A DNA stretch of 64,000 nucleotides from the NCBI GenBank assembly GCA_963970005.1, contig CAXAMN010026472.1, positions 1,724,925 to 1,788,924 on the forward strand, in the 5' to 3' direction. Positions 24,160-36,713 of this stretch are shown piece by piece (within the stretch, counting starts at the first letter, position 1; each line of letters begins with the position of its first letter). Below the pieces are notes generated by a model, which made no database searches, had not been told where the DNA came from, and saw only the letters and a program-made list of their open reading frames with translations. The DNA is from Durusdinium trenchii. Taxonomy: Eukaryota > Sar > Dinophyceae > Suessiales > Symbiodiniaceae. The translations under genes and the position numbers were made by a program.

Positions 24160-24320
24160 CTGTGCCGAACTGTTCTCCTTCACGTCTGCCGAATCGTTTG
24201 TCGCTTCTCATCGCTTCCCTTTCGGTCCGCGTACCACGGAGAAAACGTGTGAGACCCTCGCAGAACTTTCAGGCTTTACCATCAGCACCGAGGGAACTTC
24301 CCAGAGTGAGGCTTTGCCCT
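24160..24320 (+). CDS. exon candidate, unknown protein
   Basis: After acceptor TCTAGGCAG the frame reads CAELFSFTSAESFVASHRF and later CETLAELSGFTISTEGT before a TAA at about 24319. A possible GC donor occurs at 24271 after CTTTCAG. Composition is protein-like, but no partner exon or family was recognised. Confidence 0.3.
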
Positions 24321-27078
24321 AACTCGGTCAAGGCGAACTTTTCTCGAGTGCAGTGGAACATGGCGGCAAGAACTACGTAGCCGGACTCCTTTTTGGACAG
24401 GTGAAATACCTTACATCATTCAGCTGTGGCATGGATCACAAGAATCCTTGCCCCTTCTAGGCTGCCAGCTTCAATGACGGCCCGCAGATACCCATGAGAA
24501 TGCTGCCATTGGGAATGGCAACTTGGCAGCTGAGCAGAGCTGGTAATTGAACTTTGCTTCAAGTCTTCCTCACTTGGTAGCTGCAACTGTAGCTGCTTCC
24601 GATGTATGACCTGTGTTTTTAAGTTGGTGCAGTGTGATGATGATGCGAAGCGGGTGTTCAGTTTGCGTACGTCTAAGTCTGTTGCCGCCTTCATGGGAGC
24701 TTCCAGCAGCCGCCAAAAGCCAAGCTGGGCCAAGCGCTCCTTACGCACTGTGGTCAAGGCAGTTGCCAGTTGCACTGTTTAAAATGCTCCAGGAACCATG
24801 TCAAGTCCTAAATTCATTACACATATCTTATGATAGATAACAATGATTGGCTTTTCCAAAACTTTGGTACAAGAAGCACTTGCTGCAGAACTGAGATCTA
24901 GCAGATCTACCGGCTAACAGCTTTCAGGACGTGTGCAAACTGTGTATATATATAATATAGTGTATATATATATATATATCATCCTCCCTCCAAGACTAAC
25001 CTAGATAAGATGTCATGGGTATTTACAGTGTTTTCACACAATTGTTGACATAAGTTTTTACATACGTTTTGTCGACACTAATTGGCTGAGAATAGGGGCA
25101 GGTGCATAACAACTATTAACAAATGTGTATATGTAGTGATCATATCCACACGGTGCAAAATTCACCTTATCCTGTGTATATCTATGTATGTACATGTGTG
25201 GAATTTAGTGATGGATATTAAAGCTTCTTTCTGCATTTGTCTTCATATTATTTCTTATCTTGAGGTTGCCACCGTTTCATTTGTCAGGTGAACATAGGTT
25301 GACTAAACGAAAAACAACTCATTCATTATGTTTTTGCTGACATTAAATGTTCATAAATCTATGTCATTACCAGTAAAAACAAGAACCACAGACAAGAAAG
25401 AAAAGGTGTGAATGGAATAATGAAAGAACAGATGACAAACATTACTGTAATTCAAATTACAAGAAAATAACCAAACATTACAAACATGCTAGCAAATCCA
25501 GGAGCGAACAAAGGGAAAGACTGAACAAACTTGTGTTCAATACTTTTCAAAGGAGCCATCCCCCATGTTTCATAGCTAATCACGGTTCATATAATTTTAG
25601 GTTGTTTTCTTCTACGTTGCTCTGCCCACTTTCAGACTACCTCTCGAGGCATGAAGCGTGCACCTCAAGGGCTGTGCACTCTTACGCATCTTCAAATCAA
25701 AACAGGAGAAAAATTGGAGGACCATCAAAATCGGTTGCTTTCCTTTTCCAGGTTGTTAACCAAAAGCTTTTTTGGCATCAGTTGCTGGTTTTTCCAAAGA
25801 AACGCGATCGCGAAGAACGCGATCGTGCTCATCCGATCTATTTAATCTGGCCGCCAAGCATCCAGGGGCCTTTACGAGCAGAATGGGAAAGCAACCTATA
25901 AAAGGGGAATCATGAAAGCTTTCTAAGGTCTTCTAGGTTGTTTCTGCAAGAATAGGACCTGGAGTCTGGAGTAGCTAAGAAACTACCTCCCAGAAACTAC
26001 CTCCTACGCGATCCCGAAGAAACTTGCCTGTTCATCCTTTTGAACATTTGCTAGTAGTTTTGCTGTGTGTTATTGTGTGTTCATATTGCTTTTGGATTAA
26101 CGACATGACTGCCAAAAAAACACGACGTGGTAGATCAAACATGTGAATGATCTTGTTCAATCATGTTCTCTATAGAACTGCAATTTATATATATATAGAT
26201 TCGAACGATGGATGATAAAGACGAAGCGATTCTATGTGGTAATCAAGGAGTCTTTACTTGGACGCAAATTGAACATCAATAGTTTTAAAAACGGGATTTG
26301 ACAAAGCTTGTGTGTTTGAAACGGATTTTGAAGGGTGTTTAATTGACATCATTAAGGAACGATATGTTCACTGATTGTCATCAGATGTTCAAGGGATTAT
26401 GATTCGAACCCGCTTACCAACCACGAGGTTCTATATATATACGTACATATTCTACTGTATATGTATTTATGTGCAAACACCGCCCAAAGCATTTTAAACA
26501 GGTGTCAATTGCAAATCAATATCAATATGAAATCATGTTTTTGAAGGACTATCAATTTGAAGAAAATGACACGCACTAGGTCACTAGGTTGATTAGTTAT
26601 ACTATATATAACAATACATTACACATCAATAGTTTGCATTTTTTGAATGATGTTCAATCAGATTGTACTTGAGCATCAATAGTTTGATTGTTATGTACCA
26701 AAATATATTGCTTGATTTGATTATTGCAAACCAATATTTCAATTGAGTTTAATACATGGTTTAAAGAAACGTTGCTTGAAAATAGCTCTAAAGGCAATAT
26801 TTGAATTAACATTGCAAAGTATGTTAACAGAAAGTTTGTGCGGTATGTGGGTGAATTTTTCGAAAAGCAAAAACCTACGCAAACATGTCTTGAACACAAT
26901 TTGAATGCTCGTTCTATTTACTGTATTAAAAAAATAAACATGTTCATGCAGAACAGTTTACACATCAGCAAGTGTATATACACAGTACCACTTTGTGCGG
27001 CCATGTGGAGTGTATTTGTTGGGAAGATACATGTCTTTTGGATACACCCAGCATTACTTGTTCATCAATGTGTGAGGC

Positions 27079-27294
27079 ACTACTACTACTACTCCTCCTG
27101 CTGCTGCTGCTGCTCCTACTCCTACTCCTACTCCTACTACTACTACTACTACTACTACCTACTAACTACTAACTACTAACTACTAACCACTAACCACTAA
27201 CCACTAACCACTAACCACTAATAACTACCTACTACCTACTAACTACTAACTACGACTACTACTAACTACGACTACGACTACGACTACGACTACG

Positions 27295-27341
<47 letters not shown>

Positions 27342-27351
27342 NNNNNNNNNN

Positions 27352-27401
<50 letters not shown>

Positions 27402-27541
27402 CTACGACTACTACTACTACTACTACGACTACTACTACGACTACCATTACCACTACCACTGCCACTACCACTACCACTACTCGTACCACTACCACTACCA
27501 CTACCACTATGACAACGACGACAACGACGACTACTACTACT
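27079..27541. repeat. TAC/CTA trinucleotide microsatellite
   Basis: Long near-pure ACT/TAC runs with interrupted blocks of CTAACCA, CTACGA and CACTAC units, and a 10-N gap at 27342-27351 inside the purest part. It yields runs of Ser, Val, Leu or Tyr in open frames on both strands, which are not genes. Confidence 0.95.
27342..27351. other. assembly gap (10 N)
   Basis: Ten N characters inside the trinucleotide repeat. The true repeat length is therefore unknown. Confidence 0.95.
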
Positions 27542-28362
27542 GGCAAGTTTTCTGTTTTTCACCAGCGTGTATAGACCGATGCCTAACCGATGCCCTAACC
27601 GATGCCGCGGAGTGACTTCCAGACACCCGATCAAGGGACATGCCCACTCGAGAGCAGATTTTAGGGTTCAAATGACATGCGCAAGAGAAAGGAACTAGCA
27701 GCTGCATATGTGTGTGAGGTCCTTGAACTTGTGAAAGGTTGTATGCTCTGCTGTGCGTTGCTTCGCCATGTCCATGACTATACTTTTGCTTGGAAACATA
27801 CGGTATGTTAGTGAGATTCACCAAACATTGGAAACCGATGAGGAAAACCCAAGCCCGATGCCCTGTCCTGATGACCGCACCCAGATGTAGGGAATTTTGG
27901 ACCGACCTCACATGTCACTTGGATGTGCTGACTCGTCTCCGTGATTACAACCCTGAACACGATGCAAAAGGATTGGTCTTGGGGCAGTAGCACACATACA
28001 TATATATATATATGATGTGACAAACATCCGGATCTACCAGGCGTTTGTTGAGCAGGCTGTTCATTGGAGTTTGGGGCCCCCGTGTCTCATTCCAGGCTGA
28101 TGCTGGCTTACAGAAGCTGGATGGTTTGCTCCAGATTGGACCTTAGATTGGGATGCCATGGTACAAAGTAAGCCATATTCAACATTTGCCAATGGGTTCC
28201 TCAGATGACGGTTGACCCTGGAAAGAGGTGATAGCAACCCACTTGGAACATTTTTTGAGACAGGCATGGAACAGAGGATTTTTTTTATGACTTTATATGT
28301 ATGAGGAATGCTCACTTTACTATCACTTCTTGTTGTTGCGCCCTTTGTTTAGACTCGGACAG

Positions 28363-31300
28363 ACCGTCAGCTCGAGGCGTGCACTTCAAGCGGAGTTAGA
28401 CCAAGAGTCTACCAGGGTGAGAGTGGAGGCCATGAAACATCACGGATCACCACGGAACATGGGACATCGGAATGAACCCATGAACATCAATATTGATAGG
28501 GACATGTAGGGACCATAGGGAACGGGGGTGGTGTTGGTGAATTGTCACCATATTTTCAAGGTACCTGGTCATTAGATTGTTTTAGAGTAATGATTGGCAT
28601 TTGGTATCAGGCGAATCCAATTCTCATGGTCTGTTGATCTGGCAGATGGAGACCTTCTCAACTAACAATAGATCAAACTACACTTCGTCAGAGGACGGCA
28701 ACAGTGAACTGTCTGTTTGCAGATGCTTTCGGACTCATGACAGAAACAGAAAGTCATGGAGAAGCACCGGTCCTCCGCTGCACCGATCGGAAGTGTGTTT
28801 TTTCCACGCCAGGTGGAGTCGGAGGTCACCAAGGTGCTACTCAGCTTAAGCAAGGAAAGAGCCAGCCCAAACGCATCATAACGCATCCCATTGGCATTCT
28901 TTGCACGTGGGAACACAAGCAACTCCACAGTTCTGCAGCGCAGACACAACAAGGCCGAGAGTTGAACGAATTGCTAGACGGTTGGACCAATGGAAGTGCC
29001 TTGCGTGTTTCTTTCCCTTGCATTCGCTTGCAGCACTTGCCACCACCCTTGTCCTCTACGCTTATTCGATGCAAGTGGCACCCTGCCAGGGTACTGTAGG
29101 GAGGTGATGGGAGGTGAACACCTCGGTTTTCGCTTCGTTTCCTTTTTCTGTGCGCAGCCACTCAGGGTGCAATCCGAGCTGCGCGGACAGCTCAAAGGCT
29201 TCGCCTCCGCGGAGAAGAAGGTGGGCACATCGCGTGGCGTCATCCGCCGTTCCCCCTGTGGGATGCCGGAGCGATCTCTGAGTTGGTCGGATTTCCGCCT
29301 TTTGTCGAGGAGTCGGTCGAGGAGTTTGGTTGACGTGTTGGTTCATGTTGAATTTCGGAAGCAGTCAAGTGTGGTGCAGGTGGCCAAAAGGCTCTACTCC
29401 TTGGAGGACTCGTGCAGAGCAAAAGCAGATGTTGGAGCTTGCTAAAAGACGAGCGACATTTTAAAGACTGGTGTTTGTGGTTCCTGCCTTTTCAGGGTGA
29501 ACTTCACAATTCATGGGCACTTTCATGATTCATTGGCAAGTGGTTCCAAGTTTCCGAGCTGCACTTTCATGATTCACAGAAGCTGTACATGAACACATAT
29601 TCTAAAAAGATCTAAAAAGCGAAACATGGAGATACCATGTGAGATGATACCACTATCTAGATATCATCGAGACAACAATAACGATATATCGCGATCCTCT
29701 TCTTACGTATGTTTTTGTCTTGCAAGTGGCAAGTGGTGCCGAACTTCATCAAACTTTGTGGATCTCAACCAATCAACTTCCCCTTTTACTGACGAGAGTG
29801 CGACTGGTAGGGTGGCTGACGGTGGCTGGATCCAGTTCGGAATCTCTCTTGGGAGCGTTTCACTTCCCTAAAATGTCCTGCGTACTCGTCGCACTAGTCA
29901 GGGGTTGAGAGCCCGGCCCTCTCAGGAGATGAAGCAAAATGGTGTCGATGCAGCACAGTTCCTGAGACTTGGCCGGCGTGGTTTTGGGATGCCATAAGAC
30001 CTGAAGCATCCTGCAGCTCAATTCAAAAAGCTCGCTTTGTCGGTTTTCTTTTTTTTTGAGGTTTCATTCTTTGGGGGGCATCCCAAGAGCCAGCGAAGTA
30101 TGGAGTTATATATGGAGATGTTTGGTGCGAAAAGTTTGAGATCTCCTCTTTCTTGGTGCAGGTATTTTGAGATCCTTTCCTCTTTTCCAGGAATCCGCGG
30201 GACAGCACATTGGATTTCCTGAAGACTGTGATCGTCGGAGGCGGGTGTGGTTTGCAAGACCGCCAGTCATTAATTTTCGGGGTGCTATCCATAGTTGGTG
30301 AACCCTATGGATTGATTCATCATGCGGGGTATGCAATTTGCCATGCAGAGGTAGTTGCAAGAAGCATGAAGAAGCCAAACCAGCAAATCCATGCAAATCC
30401 GGCCAAACCAAACCAAGAATCCGTGCGGTCCTAACATTCGGACCCTGGAGGTTCCTTTGGGGGTTCGTTCCCACCAATTGGTCGGATATCCCGCCAGTCG
30501 TGGCCTTGGGGGGCTCCGTCTTCATCTTGGCCGCCAAGCCTGGGCCGGGCGTGGTGCTTTTCATGACTTGCTGGGCCTCAGCGTGCTCTTTGTGGATCAG
30601 GCGGCGTTGAGAACATTTGAGAACGCTAGAGCTAGCTCATCAAGAGCGACCGACCGGAAGGGAGGGCACAAGCACGTCCTTCGTTTTTTTGGCGGTTGTG
30701 AGGAGGGTGGCGCAGGAATGATTTGGAATGGGTCTACACTCCCTGAAATAATCATGGAAGTGGAAAAAACCACCTGTTTGGCGGAAGAAACTTGTCATCC
30801 AAGGGGCCATGCCATCCACTTCCCTGGATGATTTCATGGAATCAGTTTGATGACATCGTGGCCTGAGGTCTTCTGAATCCACAGCATGCCATCCATAGTC
30901 ATCCATAGCTGTCATCCACGAGCATGAGATTTGTCCACGACGGCCAATCGCGGCCTCCTTCGACTTCGTTTGGCTGCGGCCTTTGGAGGCCTTTTTTTGG
31001 TCGAATTTGATGCTGAAATGCTGAGTTAAGCGTCATGCTGGCTGGTTTCAGGTGATCAACAGAGGATTCGGCCATACCCTCAGAACTGTAGCATCAAATC
31101 AGAACAGTCTACTGTATCAGGCCAGATTTCACGGGTGTGAGCATGGTACTTGTATATTTAGAAAGTTTGGATTTTCATGATTTCCACTTGATGTTTTCTA
31201 AAAAAAGCTCCAAGCTTGTCTTCTCGAAGCTTCACTGAGGTGAACTGCTGCTTTTGGACTCTCTGGGCCGTGCAGTGAGCAAAGACTATCCGGCGAGGGT

Positions 31301-33510
31301 GGCATGTCATGAGGCTGGTCACTTCCTGGTTGCCTACCTTTTGGGTATCCTTCCCAAGGCGCGGAGGAAGGAAACAACGTGCAGATCAACGAAAAACGTA
31401 TTGGTGAAGGAAGACATCCTGCACCCGCTGGATGTCGAAGTCGCATGAAAAAAAGAGTACAGATGTCTTCCTTCAACAGTAGGATACTGAGACTGGGTCT
31501 TGGCTTGGGTGCTGCGAACCTGCGAGCACTTATGTGAGGCTATTGCCATGTCGTGATGGCCTTGAAAAAGAGTTTTGGATCGGGTCTGGGCAGGGGAACG
31601 GACGAACGGACGTGCACTGGTTCACTCAGATGAGATGAACATTTAGTGCCCTTGTACTTGGTGTTTCAGTTCCCAATTCCCTTGGAAGATGTCACAGTGA
31701 TCTGACGGGACACATTCAGGTGTCAACGTCACACCTGGCAAGGCCTATACGCTGAGTGCATGGGAGGCCTTCTCCAAGTACAATTCCATGTCAGTCCAGG
31801 CGGGCACCGTTTTCCTGGACCAGGCGGGCTTCGGAGTCCGTGTGAGGTACGAATCGGAGCTGCAACTTTGGCAACTTCACTGCTACACCCTGTACGAGTC
31901 CCGGGGGTGTGGTCTCTCACGCAAGAGACGAAACACGACGCAAAGATCACAATGATTAAAAAGAACTAACACTGCGGACTGCGGACATCGGAAAAAAAAG
32001 AAACAAAAAATAACGAGTCTTCAGGCCATCCAGAGCGAGATGCAGTCAGGGCAAGTCTCGGGGAAGACCCTGGCACCTTGGAGGATGCGTTGATCGACCA
32101 AGAAGGGAGAAAGAGAGAGAGGGAGAAAGAAAGAAAGACAGAAAGAAAGACAGAAAGACAGACAGACAGACAGAGAGACAGAGAGACAGAGACAGACAGA
32201 GAGAGAGAGAGAGAAAGAGAGTCCAGGGTCAACCCCCGAGTTTTGTGGGTGTGCGCGCACTTTTTTGTTCTAAGAGTCACCTCTTGGTTCTCGTTTTGGT
32301 TCTATTTACATCTTCCATAGATTTCCGCAATCAGGTCCTCAACACAGGACTCTGGCGGTAGACTATGGGATTAGATAATGATTAGAAGACCTGACATGGA
32401 GATGACTTCTACTTGGTTGATTGGGTGTGTAATTCCTGGTTGATTGGGTGATTTAAGCTTGGGGAGCGAGGACCTAAATTGGAAGAACATGGTGCTCTCA
32501 CACTACCGTGTCCAAAACTCCTAGAACTGACATCCCTGATTGCATTGAGTGAATGCCGCCTCTCAAAGACAGCCAGTCAAGGACAACTTTGTTTGTGCAC
32601 CTTGCTTGCACTTGGATTTGTCAGGTTTAGCCAGCGGTTTGCTACGCCTCATTGGGCATTGGGCCTTGAATTCACTCTATGACTGGTTCGCCTAATGATA
32701 CGAGACCACCAAGGCATCCCAAGACATCCAGAAAACCCAGGGCTCAGGCTTTTCAAAAACATCAACACAACATGGATTTGGCATGATTTGGCCCACGTTG
32801 TCCAGAAATCATGCGCCGCACTGAGATCGTTAGATGTTCTCGATCTCGCCACCGGATGGGCCCCGCGCGTGGGAGTCCACCCAGCCAGAACTAGCGCTGG
32901 CCGTTGGTCAATCGCTTGGAATGCCGCCTAAGGTTGCTCTTGGGGGTATTGCTGCAGAGTATGTGACCTTCGGCCAAGCAAATGGTGGCATGTCAGATCT
33001 CATACAACTGGAGGCCCAGTGGCAGCTCAGAAATATGTGGAACGTGTGAGTGTTGAGACGTGTTGAGTCCTCTTTGTCCGGTGTTTTAGATAGTTGGTTG
33101 GACCCTGCAGTTGACTTGGCGACTTGGGAACTCAGGAGTCTGAGAGTCTGAGTTCTGAACACCTCAAACTTGCGAGGCTCTTTTCGAAGCTTTGAAGTTT
33201 GACCAACAGCAGACAAATGTGCAGCTGCGGACCAGCGTGATGATCCTCGGCCGATACTGCCACTGATTCCCCCAAAGCGGCGGGCCGCGGCCATGGTTTG
33301 TTGGAAGGTCGCACCATGCCGTCCAAAGTCGCGGGTCGCAGGGCCAATTTCGGGGGGAGGGAGTTGTCGGAAAGTTGACATCTCCGCCCAGTCAGGAACA
33401 CGGTGGCAATCCTCAAAGAAAAGCAAAAAGCCCATGCTGCGCTGGTGGATGCGATGTCACGTGGTGAGAGTATTGGACGTTGCATTGAAATCATCGAGCA
33501 GAGCCTGTGA
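28363..33510 (+). CDS. FtsH/M41-like HEAGH membrane metalloprotease homologue
   Basis: The protein matches the plant and algal FtsH-like stress-regulated family. That family has a coiled-coil N-terminus, membrane segments and a zinc-peptidase-like HEAGH domain, but no AAA+ ATPase domain that I can see here. Exons: 28363-28416, about 28813-28854, 29158-29220 and 29380-29430 (coiled coil); 30191-30249 and about 30480-30553 (hydrophobic). The peptidase domain runs 31240-31358 (HEAGHFLVAYLLGILPK; HEAGH codons 31308-31322), 31743-31841 (YTLSAWEAFSKYN, QAGTVFLD), 32025-32072 (SEMQSGQVSGKTL), a short RFA exon near 32635, and 32933-33013 (VALGGIAAEYVTFG). It ends with 33198-33229 (FDQQQTNVQL) and 33396-33510, which finishes CIEIIEQSL then TGA 33508. 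HEAGH would bind zinc; the downstream third ligand is not certain, so proteolytic activity is inference. Donors include GT, GC (31359, 32073, 33014) and GA (33230). The start codon is not found. Confidence 0.85.
32098..32222. repeat. GA/GACA purine-rich microsatellite
   Basis: AGAA, GACA and GAGA units on the + strand, in an intron of the HEAGH protease gene between exons 32025-32072 and the next one. The mirror open frame on the minus strand (Leu/Ser runs) is an artefact. Confidence 0.9.
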
Positions 33511-34569
33511 GTCCAACTAGCGACCAACTTGGGCAGATGGTGTGCAGCCCTTTGGTTTGCTGCCTTTCATGGATCTTCCAGTTCACTCGATGCTAGTCCC
33601 ACTATTGCTTCATTTAGTCTTTAAAGTTATATTATATATTGAACCTTCTGAGCGCAAAAGTGGCAGTTGGATCAGCATAAGCCTGCAATTTGCCGTGGAA
33701 AAGGATGCCAGTTCTTTGTGCTTTCTGGGGCCAAGAAGAGGTTTCTCAGACACATTCAATATGGTTTGTTGGACATTGTGCAGCACCTGAGACACTCAGA
33801 AGAAGATCACCCCCGACCATGACCACCACAACGGTTCCGTGCTGTGGATAGCAATTTTCGGTGCACAAAACTTTGTGGAAGCACCTTTTGCGCGCAAGGG
33901 TGCGCAAGGGTGCATGTCTATATGTGCAACATTGTGCAACCACTTTTATTTGGTCTTGACTAAAGTAGTCTACAGCATGCTCTATTTGTTTGTCCAACAT
34001 CAGTATTTGCATGTGAACGAGATAGGGCGCCCACATAGCGTTTAGATACTTGTTGATGACAGCGATCGAGGGATGACATAAGTTTTGCTACTGAGGTGGT
34101 CTGAATGAGATACTGTGGCATGACCTCCTGCTGAAGCAGTCCAAACGAGATAGGGCCCCTGCGTAATAGATAGTGCATGTGAGTTCAGTAACAAATACAT
34201 GCCGCTGCACATGTATGTGTGTATGTAATCAACGGATATAGAAAAGGCATGATGCTACGTACCCTGATGTACATGCATGTACAGTATGGGGGAAATCGTG
34301 GTGCTGGCTTGTTGCAACAGGCTGCCTTTTCACTGTTTCACCACATCACAAAGAGGAATAAGAAAAACGAAACACTATAATGATGGCAACGCAGTGGCTG
34401 CTTAAGTGTCGCTTCCACTGCTTGCAGAAAACAGCTTGGGACTCTTCCTTTAAGAAGCCGCGGTGCTGGTGATACGGTTTTAGCCTATTGGCTTTCCCAC
34501 CTGCCAGGTGAGGTTGTTAGATCTTATCAAAGTTTCCTCCTCCTCCTTCTTTTTGCCTCCTCCTTCCAG
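33511..34569. other. no gene recognised apart from downstream terminal exon
   Basis: Includes a 10-bp tandem duplication GCGCAAGGGT at 33892-33911. Several open frames start with ATG but none is convincing. The exon at 34570 needs upstream exons that may lie here. Confidence 0.35.
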
Positions 34570-34629
34570 TTCGACCTGAACCACGAGCGCCAGATCGCAG
34601 TGGGCACCACCGGACCTCGAGCGAGATAG
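34570..34629 (+). CDS. terminal exon of an unrecognised gene
   Basis: A long pyrimidine tract (about 34530-34567, TTTCCTCCTCCTCC type) leads to CCAG at 34566-34569. A short frame follows, FDLNHERQIAVGTTGPRAR, then TAG at 34627. The strong tract and in-frame stop suggest a last exon. The parent gene is not identified. Confidence 0.4.
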   Translation, partial: FDLNHERQIAVGTTGPRAR

Positions 34630-35991
34630 AATGCCAGTGTATATGTCAGATAGAATGTCAGAAAGTATGCCAGATGGAGTGCCAGTATCAGATAGAACGC
34701 TGCAGATGCCAAATAGAACGTCCAAATCACGCCCCATAGTGTTTGAACTGGTTCGTGTGATCCAACAAGTGGCATGTGATCAATGCATACAGTATTACTT
34801 GTTTCATGCTAGGACAATTTCCCCATCATGGCATCAAACCAAAGCCTGAAGTGCCACGGTGGGCATCAGCTGTTTTGGGCGTCCTTTCGTAAACAAGCAG
34901 TTGGCCAAAAAAGGAAGCATCCAAACAATTTGTTTGTGTCAGACCCCGTGTGGGCAGAGGCAAATCTTGAAGAACTGCTTGGTAGCTGATATTGCGTAAG
35001 ATCAGCGGAAACTCATGCCCAAACACTTAACTTGGCGGAAGGTTGGCGCAAGCGGCTGCGTAAGCCTTGTCATGTGTTGGGTCAGTTAGCAATAGGAAGG
35101 ACAAACACTATTTACTTTGGAACAGGCATGAATAGATATGAGGTGAGGTCCCCACATATTCCCATGACCTGCTTTACCAGTCGTGCATCCGTCTCAAACC
35201 GTGAAATTCTTTTTGCTTTGGGGTTGAGATTACTGTTGAGATTGTAGATTGAGGTCCCATACGGGTGTGATCAAACCACTAGCTTGCTTACAGTTCTTGA
35301 CGTGTGTTTCGTCCTGAAACAAGGGGCAAGATGCGGCAAGGATGGTTGCTCTTTTGATCGATGCAACGAACATCATGGGACATGATGCGACATGCCGGAA
35401 GGGGGTTCTGAGGTGCACAACGGCCTGCAGTGTGCAAGGTGTGGCCAGGCAAGGGATCAACAACAGCGTCACCGGAAACACCTGTTGTGGTGGTTTGATG
35501 GCTGTCGGGCCACCTCACGTCACTTCGCTTTGTGTCATGTCATGCAGGTGGTATGTGTGCATCACCGCTTCGAAGACCAACACCCATGCGTGGACTTAGA
35601 GGCTGGTCCGACCAGGGTTGAGCAAACGTCCGCTCCCGGAACCCAGGATAGTGCAGAGCATCCCACTTGCCAAGCGTTGTCAGAAAGAAATCCGGCTGTG
35701 AGCTGCGCTGCACCACATCTTCCTTGAAAACATCTTTTCACCTCGTCAGTTTTTCCTTACACGGATCTCTTTGATCGGTGATGTTCTGTGATCAAGCACA
35801 GATCCTCAACACACGCACCAACAAGAACTGAAAACAGTGGGGAACAAGGAATGCAAAGGACACACACAGAGACCTGTGGACATTGTCGGTGTTATTTGTT
35901 CTTTTGTGTTTGAGTGTTTTCCTAGTTTTTGTAGATATATGATGATATATGATATATGTTATATGTAGATATCAAATCCTGCCATGAATCA
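34630..35991. other. no gene recognised; short degenerate repeat
   Basis: 34626-34722 carries five degenerate copies of a (C)AGATAGAAYG / GCCAGT phrase. A possible exon at about 35549-35610 (VVCVHHRFEDQHPCVDLEAG after ATGCAG) has a Cys/His-rich look but no partner. Confidence 0.35.
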
Positions 35992-36713
35992 AGCGGTAAG
36001 GCTGCGGTGAAGAAAGCTTTGGCGGAGGCACAGTCGAGCTTGAGGCCAGAAAACTTGAGGGATATCCGAGCAGTTACCCATTCCCAGCACGCACCAGGAA
36101 ACCTTGCTAGGTACGTAGCCTTAGACATGTTGCAGGCGACTGCCTTTTTCCTTCGTTTTGGCCGGCAGATACATGATATATGTCACAAAAGTCACATGTG
36201 TGTAGGAGTTCATCCATTCAAGACACACCAGAACATAGTGTTCCTTTCTTCTAGCCCTTTCAACATGACTATGACTGCGCCACATTATCACAAATTATAT
36301 ATCGCATCAAATGCATTGAAATGTGTCGATCGCTGCTGTACAAGAGGTCCAGCAAATCGTCATCTTGACCCATTTTGTTTTGACAGCCTTATCGATTTTT
36401 CCCACTCTGAGGCCAGAGGAATTTTCCGAAGCTGTTCGCACGTTAACAAAAATTTTCGACAATGCCAGGAGCTTATTGACTCTTCCGTGAGTCAAGACGT
36501 TTCTTTGGCTTTTGTTGCCATTAGAAAATGGATTGGATAACAGTACTGCAAGTGCTCAGGTAGTCGTTTTCGATTTCTGTTGGGTATAGCTTTCTATAAG
36601 CTTGGTGCATCCTACCTGCAAGCACCGATTTTGCTTAACACATTGCCTAGATTCTGTCCCAGCCCAAGAATGCGAAGTTCCGGAGCTTGAGAAAGGAAAA
36701 CGCCGTGGTCAAG
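35992..36713 (+). CDS. PUB (PUG)-domain protein, partial
   Basis: Three exon-like segments on the + strand. The first (about 35992-36060) reads GKAAVKKALAEAQSSL. The second (36387-36486) follows TTTGACAG, reads EFSEAVRTLTKIFDNARSLL and ends at GTGAGT. The third (36651-36713, 21 codons) reads NAKFRSLRKENAVVK and ends at a GT donor. The L-x-x-I-x-D-N helix followed by N-A-K-F-R-x-L-R-K-E-N is the core of the PUB domain, which binds p97/VCP C-termini in proteins such as peptide N-glycanase and UBX-type cofactors. The join between exons 2 and 3 is not phase-clean as I place it. Later exons may lie near 37134 (VALLRML) and 37470-37550. The full domain layout is unknown. Confidence 0.6.

Larger units (their letters stand above)
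24321..28362. other. gene-poor A+T-rich interval
   Basis: Many TA dinucleotide runs (for example 24945-24980), repeated phrases with CATCAATAGTTTG (26278, 26629, 26684) and the TAC microsatellite with a gap. No exon could be supported. Open frames in the microsatellite are repeat artefacts. Confidence 0.5.

Noticed and set aside
26395-26440. tRNA-like B box (complement of GATTCGAACCC)
   Set aside because: The T-arm stem does not pair and no A box or acceptor stem could be drawn. Similar phrases at 833, 43427 and 58386 failed the same test.
27262-27634. Minus-strand frames encoding Val/Ser/Arg runs
   Set aside because: Direct product of the TAC trinucleotide repeat and interrupted by the gap.
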